Assembly (NCBI GenBank): GCA_937127445.1
Contig: CAKZLY010000026.1
Coordinates: 1-40,185, forward strand
DNA from: Eximiradius sp.
GTDB lineage: Bacteria > Bacteroidota > Ignavibacteria > Kapaibacteriales > UBA2268
Direction: 5' to 3'
DNA: 40,185 nucleotides
In this document: positions 7,820 through 17,611 of the stretch, in pieces
Layout: each line of letters opens with the position of its first letter
How positions within the stretch are numbered: the stretch's first letter is position 1
Translations under genes and position numbers: made by a program
The notes under the pieces: generated by a model
The model's database searches: none
Told to the model about the DNA's origin: nothing
The model's input: only the letters and a program-made list of their open reading frames with translations

Positions 7820-9343
7820 TTATAGATATAGAGGACCTCCTGGCCCGAGTGGCAGACCAAGCAACATCCATACAATTAATAATAATGTCCAAAATATAGT
7901 TAGAAAGAAAGTGTACGGAAGCATAGTTGAAATAATTGTGCCCATACCATAGTTTTCGTCGTACTTTTGTGCAAAAGCAACGATTAAAGCGAAATAACTC
8001 ATCATCGGAGTAATTAAGTTAGTAACAGAATCACCAATACGAAAAGCAGCTTGAGTAAGAGCGGGATGGTATCCCAAAAACATAAACATTGGAACAAAAA
8101 CTGGAGCCATTATTGCCCATTTTGCAGATGCACTACCCATAAATAGATTAATAAATGCAGAAAGTAGCACAAAGGCAATAATTAACGGGATACCAGTAAG
8201 TCCAACGTGAGATAGAAAATCTGCACCAGAAATAGCAAATATTAGTCCAACATTACTATATCTAAAAAAATATACAAATTGTGCTGCAAAAAAAACAAGA
8301 ACAATATAAGAAGCCAAAGTACTCATCGATTTTGTAATGTGCTTCATAAAATCTTTGTCGTTTTTGATTGTGCCGACTGTCAATCCATAAACAAAACCTG
8401 GGATTAAAAATAATATCAAGATACCTATAATAATACCATCAAAAAATGGAGAATGAAGTATATCTCCTGTTTTAGGATTTCTAAGAATTCCCCATTCAGG
8501 AAATACCATCACCAGAATAAGAAAAATCACTAAAACAAAAGCAATTAAAGAGGCAACAAGTCCTCTTTTTTCAATTGGTGTAATATCTTCAATAGGAATT
8601 TTTTCAGCATTACCTTTATACTTACCAAGTCTTGGCTCGACAATCTTTTCGGTAACAAAAGTACCAACAATAACAACAACGAAGCAAGAAAAGAACATAA
8701 AATATAAATTTACTGCAGCATTTACATATATGCTTTTGTCAACAATTTGAGCAGCTGATTGAGAAAGTCCAGATAGTATTGGATCAACGGAACCAATCAA
8801 AAGATTTGCCCCAAAACCACCACTTACTCCGCAAAAGGCTGCTGCAAGGCCAGCCATTGGATGGCGTCCTAATGTATGAAAAATTAAAGCACCGAGCGGA
8901 ATTAAAATCACATAACCAGCTTCTGAAGCCAAATGTGAAAGAATCCCTGTAAATATTATAGATGCAGTAATAATCTTCTTGGGAGTATGAATAACTAGTG
9001 CTTTAATCAAAGTATTAAACAAACCAGCTCCTTCGGCTACTCCAACTCCGACCATAACGGCAAGAACGTACCCAAGAGGAGGGAAATTCACAAAATTATA
9101 TACTATATTTGTCCAAATCCAACGAAAACCATCAGCACTAATTAGATTATTAACTGTAATTATCGAACCATCAGATGGATGAGCTGCCTGCCAATTAAAT
9201 AAATCGCCGATAAAAGAAATAATAGCAACTGTTAGAGCAAGCAGACCGAAAATTGTAGCAGGATGTGGTAATTTATTACCAACAATTTCAATAATATCAA
9301 GTGATTTGTTAAATACTTGTGCAAAATTAAATTTGAATTTCAT
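7820..9343 (-). CDS. abgT: AbgT family transporter
   Basis: 507 residues, almost exactly the length of E. coli AbgT. The family includes the importer of p-aminobenzoyl-glutamate (a folate breakdown product) and the MtrF/YdaH efflux proteins; the substrate here cannot be told from sequence. It is an inner-membrane protein with many hydrophobic helices. Motifs typical of the family include [14 protein letters not shown] near residue 24, [76 protein letters not shown] and [19 protein letters not shown]. It looks like the first gene of the leftward run with uxs, tldD and tldE. No good promoter match was found in the short gap upstream. Confidence 0.92.
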   Translation of the reverse strand: MKFKFNFAQVFNKSLDIIEIVGNKLPHPATIFGLLALTVAIISFIGDLFNWQAAHPSDGSIITVNNLISADGFRWIWTNIVYNFVNFPPLGYVLAVMVGVGVAEGAGLFNTLIKALVIHTPKKIITASIIFTGILSHLASEAGYVILIPLGALIFHTLGRHPMAGLAAAFCGVSGGFGANLLIGSVDPILSGLSQSAAQIVDKSIYVNAAVNLYFMFFSCFVVVIVGTFVTEKIVEPRLGKYKGNAEKIPIEDITPIEKRGLVASLIAFVLVIFLILVMVFPEWGILRNPKTGDILHSPFFDGIIIGILILFLIPGFVYGLTVGTIKNDKDFMKHITKSMSTLASYIVLVFFAAQFVYFFRYSNVGLIFAISGADFLSHVGLTGIPLIIAFVLLSAFINLFMGSASAKWAIMAPVFVPMFMFLGYHPALTQAAFRIGDSVTNLITPMMSYFALIVAFAQKYDENYGMGTIISTMLPYTFFLTIFWTLLLIVWMLLGLPLGPGGPLYL

Positions 9344-9400
9344 TATTCCAGTATATTATTTATACAAAATTGTAAGATATAAAACTAATTCTGAATAACC

Positions 9401-9438
9401 AAAAAAAATGGCTGTCTTTATAGAAAAGGCAGCCATTT
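9401..9438 (-). terminator. Terminator of the large surface-protein gene
   Basis: AAATGGCTG 9406-9414 pairs with CAGCCATTT 9430-9438, extended inward by TCTTT/AAAG pairs to about 14 bp around a five-base loop. Read on the minus strand it is followed by a T-run (A 9401-9408 on plus), 19 bases past the stop of the 1854-residue gene. Confidence 0.9.
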
Positions 9439-9456
9439 CAATAAATTCAATAATTG

Positions 9457-12400
9457 TTATTTGACAACTGTAAAGTTCTTAACTACAACAGTATTATTTA
9501 CGTTAAGCACAAGTTTATATGAGCCACTTACAAGCGATTTCGTGTCAAATTTGATTACATTCAATCCAGAATTATAAACATTATCGGTAACAATATTGAT
9601 TAATTTTCCTGTGGCATCATAAATTTCAATTAATACTTTTGCATCTTGCAATAAACTGAATTCTATCGAAGCTTCATTTGTTGCTGGATTTGGAGAAACC
9701 TCGTTAATTGTGAATAAATCATTGCCTGTGAGAGTTACGATTTTTTCATCGCTATATTTGAATTCACCATTCATATCAATCATTTTGAGACGATATGCAT
9801 AGGTAGCACCAAATTCAACATTTCTATCAGAAACTGAGTATTCTTTGAGTGTGCTGCTGTTGCCATACGCACGAACTTCATCAATTTTTACGAATGCACT
9901 CTTTACATTATTTGAAACTATGGCTCGTTCAATATCGAAACGAGAGGAATTTTGTTCACTAGCAGTTGTCCAGAGAAGTTCAACACGTTTGCCAACAGGA
10001 TTAGCATCAAATGAAAGTAATTCAATAGGAATAATATAGCCTTCGTTATCAGTCAAGAAGTCAGTAGCAGCGCGAACGATAAATTCAGCATCTCCAAAGT
10101 GGCGCCAATCTAAACCGTAATAAAGTATGTTCTTGCTTAAAGTAGTAGTAGCAATACCGATAATTTTTTGAGATTGGGCAACATTAGTTGGATGTTTAGC
10201 ATAGTACGAAATGCGAGAAAATCCATCATTTACATAGAAAATATCGTGATAAACTGTTGCAGGTGGTAAATCGCTAACAGCAGGAGTAACATTATTGTTA
10301 ACCCAACCAGTAGTGAGTACTTTGGTTTCCAAATCTCTTGCCATTGCAAGACCTACCAATCTTTGAGTAGGAAGTTCAGTTAGATTATATGGCAAGTTTG
10401 TGTTATTTCTTGTAGAGTAACGAGCTCTAAATTCACTGTTAATAAAAGGATAAATACCCTGGTTTTCACGAATAAATTCCTGACTAGCAACTATTACATT
10501 GCGTTTACTTCCGATTTGACCTAATGCTAAGAACTTTTGCCAGTCAAATGTTTGGAAACGAGTAAGTGGTTTATCATTACCATCTGACCAAACTAAAGTA
10601 CGATACATTGAATAATTAACTGCTTTTGGCTCCCAAGCGTTACGTTCGAAAATGTCTATATCATAACGAGGAACTTCAAGAGTATAATCAGCAACAAATC
10701 CCATACGTTTGAAAGCAGTAACAAGCGAGTCATAATTCAATTTACCAGCAATTTGGTCGAGGTTTGTCATAGCTGGACGAGGAACTTTATTGCCATTTGC
10801 ATCGAGCGTATCAATATCAATGTGGCTATTTTCAACAGAGAGCAGAATACTTAATGAAGAACGTTTTAAATAGAAACGGACATATTTAGTAAACACGTTG
10901 TTGGAGATAACCTCATCGGAAGCGTTATCTACCGAAAGCACCATTCTATATCTTGGAGTAACATTAGGCTGCATAGTTTTGAACTGAGGTGGTATAGTAT
11001 ATCCCAAACCACGTAAATCAGCATAAGTTTGAGGAATCCAATCATCTCCTAAACCGTTTTCGTCAGCAAGGAAGAAATCTGTTTCAATGTCGTCAGTTGA
11101 AGTAATAGTTACAGGGATAATTTTAGTTTTTTCAAGAACACCTACAAATTGAGTGCTATCATAAGCAGCAGGTGTTTCTCTATAAATTTGGATTTTCAGG
11201 TTTGCATTAGTTAGTTGGTTGTTGCCACTATTGCGAATTCTTGCTTTAACGGTAACAGGCGCTTCTGTCATCACATATTCCGCATCAGCAAAAGGTCCAT
11301 AGTATTCTTTGTAAGAAGCAGGAGAAGTAATCAACATTACTTCCATATCATTATTATATAAGCGACCGTTGAATTCAATAGCACCAATATCATAACGCTG
11401 ATTAGCAACACCACGAGGACGTCCGTCGATATCATCAACAACTTCTGGTAAGCGTTCGCCACGGTTGTTTAAAATAGAGCCGATAGGAGTTGGATTAGTT
11501 CTTATTCTTAATCTCGGAGGAATAGTGTTTTCTACTATCATATCTTCAAAGAAATCACCCAAAACTGATTGCAAATCCTGTCCAGTCCAATAATACCATT
11601 GTGAGATCTGCAAGAAATTATTTTTGTGTCCGTACTCCAGAACAGTACTTGAGTCAGTAATTTGAATAAATCTGTAAACAGGTGTCTGACCAGGCTTGCC
11701 AACCCAGAAAGCATTTCTGTTGAAGCTTGAACCAGCTTCATTTGGAAGCATTCCTTGATAAATAACAGCAGCAGCAAGTTGGTTATTGCCTAAACTGGAA
11801 TCTAATACACCGATTGCATTGTTGTACATAAATGTATTGCGAGCATGTTGAATAGCAATACCTGCAACAACACCGGTATTAATAAAATCGTCATTGCTTA
11901 CGACAACAGTATTATTCACAATTCTGTCATTCATTGTAAAATATCTATTAAGGAAAGGCTGATCGAAAGCAGAACCACGTTTAGTATAGTAACGAATACC
12001 ATATTTATTAGTTGCTGCGTTTGAGCCATTAATACCCCAGATCAGATTGTTGATAGTAATAATATTTTCATCAGTATCAGGGAAGTTTTTAGTTTGGCCA
12101 GCAATATCAATCATTTCAAGACGAACTTGGAATACTCTAATTCCATAAGATTCATTTGAATGCACAACATTACTAATTTCGTTGCCACTAATGTAAATGC
12201 CCGTATTTGAATATTCTAAATAACCGGTTTTAACTTGATTCCCAAGCGAAATGCCAGCTGCAACACTTCCGCAGGTACCGGTAACATTATGAATTCGGTT
12301 ACGTTCGACAATTGTATTCTTTTCAAATCCAAGGAAAATACCCATCGTTGATACGTCAGTGATAAGGTTACCACGGAAGATATTATTTCTATTATAATAA

Positions 12401-15021
12401 TTAGTCATAAAACCATTTCTAAGAAGCATACCTATACCATTTGAAACAATACCATAAGCAAAGTTGCTAATTTCATTGTTCAAAATCTGTATATTATTAG
12501 TAGTAATTGTATCTAAATTATAATAATTGAATTGGTATTTTTGCTCCATTGGAGGTATAGAACGTAAAGTAATTGCAGCTGAGTACGAATAGACACCGGG
12601 ATCAAATTCCTTATCAAATCTAAATTCTGTACCACTTAATATGTTGTTTGGCAATTGACAGGTAAAGCTTGGTGGTTGATTGAGCCCATCGGTTATTATG
12701 CAGTTCTTGACAGTAATGTTCATTGAGTTTTGTAAATAAAAGACTGTTCTTTGAGGAACACTTGTTTGAAGAGTAAACAGCAACGATTTATTATTACCAC
12801 CATCAAAAACAATATAGCCATAGTTTTGTGCGTAAAGTCTCTTCATATGAGATTCAACAAGAATATTGATTGCAGCATTTTGATTAGTTGAATTATCGGC
12901 TTGCCCAAACTGGATACCGATTCCAGAATTTGTAATAAGATTAACACGAACACTTGCTCGGCTACCTGCTCTATTTGGTGCTGGTCTAAATGTAATTGTG
13001 CTGTTTGGGCCGACGCCATAAATACGAGTTCTCAAATCTAAGGCAGGTAATGTTGAATTTAAGGTTGTAGAACCAACGTTATAATTCTCATCGGTTAGCT
13101 CGAAAATAACATTACCTTCGACACCTTTTAGGTATAAATCATCAACCGCATCTTGTATTTTTATATAATTACGAGGATTACCAGCGTTCGTTTGACCAAT
13201 TGTATATGTCCCAGATAATGCAGGCGCAACGATGAAAGTATCACAAATAATGTTATTTGAAGGTTCTGGATCGTTTGGGAAATCAACATAACCACATATC
13301 CTATAAGTACCCTTGGCAGGTGGAATAAATGATTTTAAATAGAAAGCATCTGTAAAATTGCCAGTAACACCAGCCGGAATATCTTGTACCACTAATGTAT
13401 CTCGGTAGATAATATTATTTGGTGTTAAAACATTTGCAATCTCAATACGAGTTCTTATATAACTCATATCGCTCAGACCGTTATTCGTATATCTTACAAT
13501 TGGTTTAACTGGACGACCTACATAATTATTGCTTCCTTTGTATGGAACTAACACTGTATCAGCTTCTGGCTCTTGATCGTAGACAACCCAGAATTTGTGA
13601 GTTTCGCCTGGTTGTGGATAAATATTATTGATCGGGCTTTCATCATTAGCATTTAGTAATACTGCCTGAACTTCAAGGAAGTAAAATCCGGCTTCCTGCG
13701 GAATAAAGTCTTTCAATTCATATTCAATTACAGTACCTTGAATTGGAGCAAGAGGCTGAGACATAGTTTGAGGGTAACGGCGGTGGAGCGAATCCTGCCA
13801 TACTAACTGATTATCTTTTTTAACTCTAACATAAACTTTATACTCAGTAATTGGATTTGCTCCAACGTTTTTCACTTCAAATCTAATTGGCGTTTTTATA
13901 AAAGCTGGGAACTTCTTTTTCGTGTAGACACGTGGTTCCATCACCTCGGTTATTGCTAAATCGTTAGCAAGAGAAATATAAAAAGAGCTTGTATAGGTTT
14001 TAAGATAGTTTTGATCATATGGCGGCTGATATCTTAGAAATGCTTGGATTTCGTATTCACCGCCTACAACCGGGCGACTGAAAAGATCCAACCCACCAGT
14101 ATTTCCAGTAATCGGGTTATTCGGATCAATAAGCGCTAAGTAGCCTTTTGCAGCGGAAAATCTATGCTGGAACTGATATGATGGAGCAGTTCCGTACAAA
14201 TAAGTCGGAAGATTTATCAGTTCAGTAACCGTATCGGCACCGGATGGAACAGCTGTATATACAATATTGGTAGAAGGTTTTGGACCGCGTATTTTATATT
14301 GTACTCTGATTGGAGGGTCAGCTTGCTTTCTCTTTATAACTAATCCTGGCTTGTGTGGTGCACTATTGTAAATTGCATCAGTTGCTAAAACTGCATTCTG
14401 AGCAGGAAAGGCACTAATAATTGCTGGCCCCATCTCAATATTGAGTTGAATATTGGCACGCGGTGGACTAGTATCATAAGGAGGATCTGATGAACAAGTA
14501 TTTGAATTACCGTCTGAATACCGTGCAAAACAAGTACCCGCTATTGATGTTGCCATTACAGTTGAGCTACTCGACCAAGAAGAATTATCAAAACACACTT
14601 TGACTAATAGATTCTTTGTCCCGTCATATTCAAATGAGTTTGAAAAATTAAAAGTATTCCAGCCAACAACAGGTGTATATAAACTAATTGAATATACTTG
14701 CGTCCATCCAGATGTGATTGGTGCATTTACTTGTGTCAATGTTGAATTTTGCATATAAATAGTAAGCCCATTCATAGCTGGTGAACCAACAGAGGCAACA
14801 TTGAAAGCAATAGAAGTAATGGTTCCACTACCACCACCAGCAGCAGCTATTTCTGTAGATGTATAAAGCAAATAGGTAACAGCATCCTCGTAATAAGTGT
14901 AGAATGGAAACGATGAAGTTGTGGTTCCTGTCCCAATAGTTATCAAATCAGCTCTGGAAACGGAGGTCCCAAAAGATAACAAGAAAAACAATAATGAAAT
15001 TTGTGTTAATAATTTTTTCAT
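9457..15021 (-). CDS. Giant secreted beta-helix surface protein with T9SS sorting domain
   Basis: 1854 residues. A Sec signal peptide (KKLLTQISLLFFLLSFG, cleavage near residue 25) is followed by a Ser/Thr/Gly-rich beta domain to about 190. Two or more CARDB/Ig-like repeats follow at about 350-600 (LAITEVMEPRVYTKKKF..., NNGLSDMSYIRTRIEI...). Residues about 690-1150 hold a right-handed parallel beta-helix with repeated NNxI-G-x-I steps such as NNIFRGNLITDVSTMGIFLG and NTIVERNRIHNVTG. A further domain with FnIII-like features sits near 1660-1760 (LLSFDANPVGKRVELLWTTA). The last 80 residues (INEVSPNPATNEASIEF to the end) are a type A T9SS sorting domain. It is therefore likely exported by Sec, then T9SS, and anchored on the cell surface. 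Beta-helices often bind or cut polysaccharide, but I see no catalytic signature, so adhesin or structural roles are equally possible. Confidence 0.93.
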   Translation of the reverse strand: MKKLLTQISLLFFLLSFGTSVSRADLITIGTGTTTSSFPFYTYYEDAVTYLLYTSTEIAAAGGGSGTITSIAFNVASVGSPAMNGLTIYMQNSTLTQVNAPITSGWTQVYSISLYTPVVGWNTFNFSNSFEYDGTKNLLVKVCFDNSSWSSSSTVMATSIAGTCFARYSDGNSNTCSSDPPYDTSPPRANIQLNIEMGPAIISAFPAQNAVLATDAIYNSAPHKPGLVIKRKQADPPIRVQYKIRGPKPSTNIVYTAVPSGADTVTELINLPTYLYGTAPSYQFQHRFSAAKGYLALIDPNNPITGNTGGLDLFSRPVVGGEYEIQAFLRYQPPYDQNYLKTYTSSFYISLANDLAITEVMEPRVYTKKKFPAFIKTPIRFEVKNVGANPITEYKVYVRVKKDNQLVWQDSLHRRYPQTMSQPLAPIQGTVIEYELKDFIPQEAGFYFLEVQAVLLNANDESPINNIYPQPGETHKFWVVYDQEPEADTVLVPYKGSNNYVGRPVKPIVRYTNNGLSDMSYIRTRIEIANVLTPNNIIYRDTLVVQDIPAGVTGNFTDAFYLKSFIPPAKGTYRICGYVDFPNDPEPSNNIICDTFIVAPALSGTYTIGQTNAGNPRNYIKIQDAVDDLYLKGVEGNVIFELTDENYNVGSTTLNSTLPALDLRTRIYGVGPNSTITFRPAPNRAGSRASVRVNLITNSGIGIQFGQADNSTNQNAAINILVESHMKRLYAQNYGYIVFDGGNNKSLLFTLQTSVPQRTVFYLQNSMNITVKNCIITDGLNQPPSFTCQLPNNILSGTEFRFDKEFDPGVYSYSAAITLRSIPPMEQKYQFNYYNLDTITTNNIQILNNEISNFAYGIVSNGIGMLLRNGFMTNYYNRNNIFRGNLITDVSTMGIFLGFEKNTIVERNRIHNVTGTCGSVAAGISLGNQVKTGYLEYSNTGIYISGNEISNVVHSNESYGIRVFQVRLEMIDIAGQTKNFPDTDENIITINNLIWGINGSNAATNKYGIRYYTKRGSAFDQPFLNRYFTMNDRIVNNTVVVSNDDFINTGVVAGIAIQHARNTFMYNNAIGVLDSSLGNNQLAAAVIYQGMLPNEAGSSFNRNAFWVGKPGQTPVYRFIQITDSSTVLEYGHKNNFLQISQWYYWTGQDLQSVLGDFFEDMIVENTIPPRLRIRTNPTPIGSILNNRGERLPEVVDDIDGRPRGVANQRYDIGAIEFNGRLYNNDMEVMLITSPASYKEYYGPFADAEYVMTEAPVTVKARIRNSGNNQLTNANLKIQIYRETPAAYDSTQFVGVLEKTKIIPVTITSTDDIETDFFLADENGLGDDWIPQTYADLRGLGYTIPPQFKTMQPNVTPRYRMVLSVDNASDEVISNNVFTKYVRFYLKRSSLSILLSVENSHIDIDTLDANGNKVPRPAMTNLDQIAGKLNYDSLVTAFKRMGFVADYTLEVPRYDIDIFERNAWEPKAVNYSMYRTLVWSDGNDKPLTRFQTFDWQKFLALGQIGSKRNVIVASQEFIRENQGIYPFINSEFRARYSTRNNTNLPYNLTELPTQRLVGLAMARDLETKVLTTGWVNNNVTPAVSDLPPATVYHDIFYVNDGFSRISYYAKHPTNVAQSQKIIGIATTTLSKNILYYGLDWRHFGDAEFIVRAATDFLTDNEGYIIPIELLSFDANPVGKRVELLWTTASEQNSSRFDIERAIVSNNVKSAFVKIDEVRAYGNSSTLKEYSVSDRNVEFGATYAYRLKMIDMNGEFKYSDEKIVTLTGNDLFTINEVSPNPATNEASIEFSLLQDAKVLIEIYDATGKLINIVTDNVYNSGLNVIKFDTKSLVSGSYKLVLNVNNTVVVKNFTVVK

Positions 15022-15244
15022 AACGACACCTCAGATTTATTATTTATAATACTTTTTTTTATTTGCTAATAATATATCTATTATACTAATATAAGAATAA
15101 ACTAAAAAAAATCACACAAATATTTTAATTTCATCAATAAATATTAGATTATAATCAATATTGATATTTATTAAGCAAGGATAAAGAAAATTAGATTAAA
15201 ATATATGAAATAAAATAATTGAGAATAAAAAATTTACTAAAAAT

Positions 15245-15275
15245 TTTCAAAGATTTTATATAAATTATAATTTTG
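15245..15275 (+). promoter_or_regulatory. Bacteroidota-type promoter candidate for the EF-G paralogue
   Basis: TTTC 15245-15248, a 19-base spacer and TAATTTTG 15268-15275 match the Bacteroidota TTTG / TAnnTTTG pattern with one mismatch. Transcription would start near 15280, giving a leader of about 40 bases. Confidence 0.45.
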
Positions 15276-15289
15276 TGTAAATAGCAAAA

Positions 15290-15308
15290 ATTAATTTTTA
15301 AAATTAAT
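15290..15308 (+). promoter_or_regulatory. 19-base palindrome in the EF-G paralogue leader
   Basis: ATTAATTTT and AAAATTAAT flank a single T and end one base before the AAGAGGT ribosome site region (15311-15317). It could be a protein site; with no loop it would not form a hairpin. AT-richness makes chance plausible. Confidence 0.25.
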
Positions 15309-15323
15309 ACAAGAGGTTTATTA

Positions 15324-17453
15324 ATGAAAGTGTACGAATCCAAAAACATTAGGAATTTAGCATTTATTGGTCATGCAGGAACTGGAAAAACAATCTTTTC
15401 AGAGGCACTACTTTACAAGAGTGGTGCAATTAACCGTCGTGGCAGTGTAGAAGACAAAAATACTACTTCTGATTATCACGAATTGGAGCAGGAAAAGGGT
15501 AGTTCGGTTTTTAGTAGTGTAATGTATGCAGAATATAAAGATACAAAGATTAACTTTATAGATTGCCCTGGTTATGATGATTACATTGGCGAAATGATTG
15601 CACCGCTCGAAGCAGTTGATTGCGGTGTAATTTTCTTGAATGCCCAAAATGGGATTGAGGTTGGTGCTGAGCACGGCTGGACTTATACAAGCAAGATGAA
15701 CAAGCCGGCAATAATAGTTGTCAATAAATTAGATGTTGATCAAGCAAATTGGGATAAAGTACTGGATGATGTTAAATCACAGTTCGGCAATCCTGTAAAA
15801 ATTTTACAGTTCCCAGTAAAGACTGGGAATGCATTCAACCAAATAATCGATGTTTTGTCAATGAAAATGTACACTTTTGATGCCGAAGGTAATGCAAAAG
15901 AAGAAGATATCCCAGCCGGAGAAAAATCAAAAGCAGATGATCTACGTAATGAATTAATTGAATCAATTGCAGAAACAGACGAAGAGTTGATGAATAAATA
16001 TTTCGAAGCTGGGGAATTATCAGAAGATGAGATCAAAACTGGACTGAGAAATGCAATTAAAACCCGCGGTATTTTCCCATTATTATGTACTTCCGGGAAA
16101 AATTTAACTGGAATAACAAGATTTTTAGATTTTGTTGTAGATTATATACCATCACCACTAGAACTACCCGTATATATTGAAAGTGGTTCAACAGAAGTTT
16201 CAACAGATGTAACAAAACCTTCTTCATTGTTTATTTTCAAAATGTTTTCAGATGCAAAAACAGGAGATATGACATTCTTCCGTGTTCACACGGGAAAAGT
16301 ACGTTCCGGACTGGATATGATAAACAGCAACCGAGGACAAAGCGAACGAATAGGTCAAGTATATGCTGTATGTGGCAAGAAAAGAACTGAACTTGCAGAA
16401 ATACCAGCCGGAGATATTGGCGCAACTGTAAAATTAAAAACTACTAATATCAACGATACATTAGCTGAAAAGAACTTTAATGTAGTATACAGAAAGGTAG
16501 AATATCCTAATCCAAAAGTTCGCACAGCAGTAGTACCGAAAACCAAAGGCGAAGAAGAAAAAGTTGGCATGGGATTAAATAACTTACACTCAGAAGACCC
16601 AACTGTTGTAATAGAACATTCTCAAGAACTTCGCCAAACGATTGTATATGCACAAGGCGAACTTCATCTTGGTGTGATTAAATGGCGTTTAGCAAACCGT
16701 TATAAGGTTGAAGCAGACTTTATCGAGCCACGTGTGCCATATCGTGAGACTATTCAAAAATCAGCTCGTGGTATGTATCGCCATAAGAAACAATCTGGTG
16801 GTGCAGGACAGTTTGCAGAAGTTCATATGTTAATTGAGCCGTGGGTAGAAAACATGCCGGATCCAGCTGGACTGACAGTTCGTGGGAAAGAATTGATTCA
16901 ACTTGATTGGGGCGGGGTGCTTGAGTATGTAAACTGTATTGTTGGTGGCGTAATTGATGCACGCTTTATGCCAGCAATTCTTAAAGGTATTATGGAAAAA
17001 ATGCAAGAAGGACCACTGACAGGCTCGTATGTGCGCGATATTCGAGTTTCTATCTACGATGGGAAAATGCACCCAGTTGATTCAAACGAAGCTGCATTCA
17101 AAACTGCAGGTATGATGGCATTTAAAGATACATTTGTTCAGGCTGCGCCAAAAATTTTAGAGCCTATTTATGAACTTGATATAAAAGTACCCGAAGAATT
17201 TATGGGCGATGTTATGAGTGATTTACCGTCGCGTCGTGGTTTGATACTTGGAATTGATAGTGAAGGTAAATACCAAAAAATTAAGGCACGTATGCCACTT
17301 GCAGAGCTTGACAAGTACGCGACTGCATTACGTTCGATGACACAAGCACGTGCTACTTATTCAGCTAAGTTTGTTGAATATCAAACTGTTCCACCGAATG
17401 TTCAGCAAGAATTAATTGAGGCTTACAAGAAAAGCCAACAAGAAGAAGCATAA
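15324..17453 (+). CDS. Elongation factor G paralogue (FusA2/EF-G2 type)
   Basis: 709 residues with the full five-domain EF-G layout, including the domain IV/V end (LEPIYELDIKVPEEFMGDV, SRRGLILGIDSEG, MTQARATYSAKFVEYQTVP). The G domain differs from translational EF-G. The P-loop is GHAGTGKT (16-23) rather than AHIDAGKT. The switch I RGITI motif is absent (EQEKGSSVFSS at 55-65). The switch II DTPGH motif reads DCPGY, so the catalytic His is Tyr84. NKLD (134-137) is intact. These are features of the EF-G-like FusA2/EF-G2 branch. A Bacteroides EF-G2 has been reported to support translation without GTPase activity; whether this protein is an orthologue is inference. AAGAGGT lies before the ATG. 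It is monocistronic, between terminators and a divergent neighbour. Confidence 0.88.
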   Translation: MKVYESKNIRNLAFIGHAGTGKTIFSEALLYKSGAINRRGSVEDKNTTSDYHELEQEKGSSVFSSVMYAEYKDTKINFIDCPGYDDYIGEMIAPLEAVDCGVIFLNAQNGIEVGAEHGWTYTSKMNKPAIIVVNKLDVDQANWDKVLDDVKSQFGNPVKILQFPVKTGNAFNQIIDVLSMKMYTFDAEGNAKEEDIPAGEKSKADDLRNELIESIAETDEELMNKYFEAGELSEDEIKTGLRNAIKTRGIFPLLCTSGKNLTGITRFLDFVVDYIPSPLELPVYIESGSTEVSTDVTKPSSLFIFKMFSDAKTGDMTFFRVHTGKVRSGLDMINSNRGQSERIGQVYAVCGKKRTELAEIPAGDIGATVKLKTTNINDTLAEKNFNVVYRKVEYPNPKVRTAVVPKTKGEEEKVGMGLNNLHSEDPTVVIEHSQELRQTIVYAQGELHLGVIKWRLANRYKVEADFIEPRVPYRETIQKSARGMYRHKKQSGGAGQFAEVHMLIEPWVENMPDPAGLTVRGKELIQLDWGGVLEYVNCIVGGVIDARFMPAILKGIMEKMQEGPLTGSYVRDIRVSIYDGKMHPVDSNEAAFKTAGMMAFKDTFVQAAPKILEPIYELDIKVPEEFMGDVMSDLPSRRGLILGIDSEGKYQKIKARMPLAELDKYATALRSMTQARATYSAKFVEYQTVPPNVQQELIEAYKKSQQEEA

Positions 17454-17475
17454 AAATATTCTAAGTATGTTTATT

Positions 17476-17513
17476 AAAAAGGCTGTTTCAAAAATAACGA
17501 AGCAGCCTTTTTT
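17476..17513 (+). terminator. Terminator after the EF-G paralogue
   Basis: AAAAAGGCTGTTTC 17476-17489 pairs with GAAGCAGCCTTTTTT 17499-17513, with one G-T pair in the inner part, and ends in a run of six T. It lies 23 bases past the stop codon. Confidence 0.88.
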
Positions 17514-17564
17514 GTACGCCTTTTGTGTATGTAAATTTATTTTCAGGCACTACTTATATAATAA

Positions 17565-17592
17565 AAGAGCGGTCCCCAAAAGGACTGCTCTT
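17565..17592 (-). terminator. Terminator of the FKBP gene
   Basis: AAGAGCGGTCC 17565-17575 pairs with GGACTGCTCTT 17582-17592 (one G-T pair), an 11-bp stem 20 bases beyond the FKBP stop. Read on the minus strand it runs into TCTTTTATT. It stands back to back with the EF-G terminator, as fits convergent genes. Confidence 0.85.
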
Positions 17593-17611
17593 ATCACTGA
17601 TATCAAATAAA

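Larger units (their letters stand above)
15022..15323. other. AT-rich divergent intergenic region
   Basis: About 300 bases between the surface-protein gene (-) and the EF-G paralogue (+), strongly AT-rich and with no coding potential that I can see. The right-hand part holds a promoter candidate and a palindrome for the EF-G paralogue, listed separately. On the left I could not find a convincing promoter for the surface-protein gene. Confidence 0.7.
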
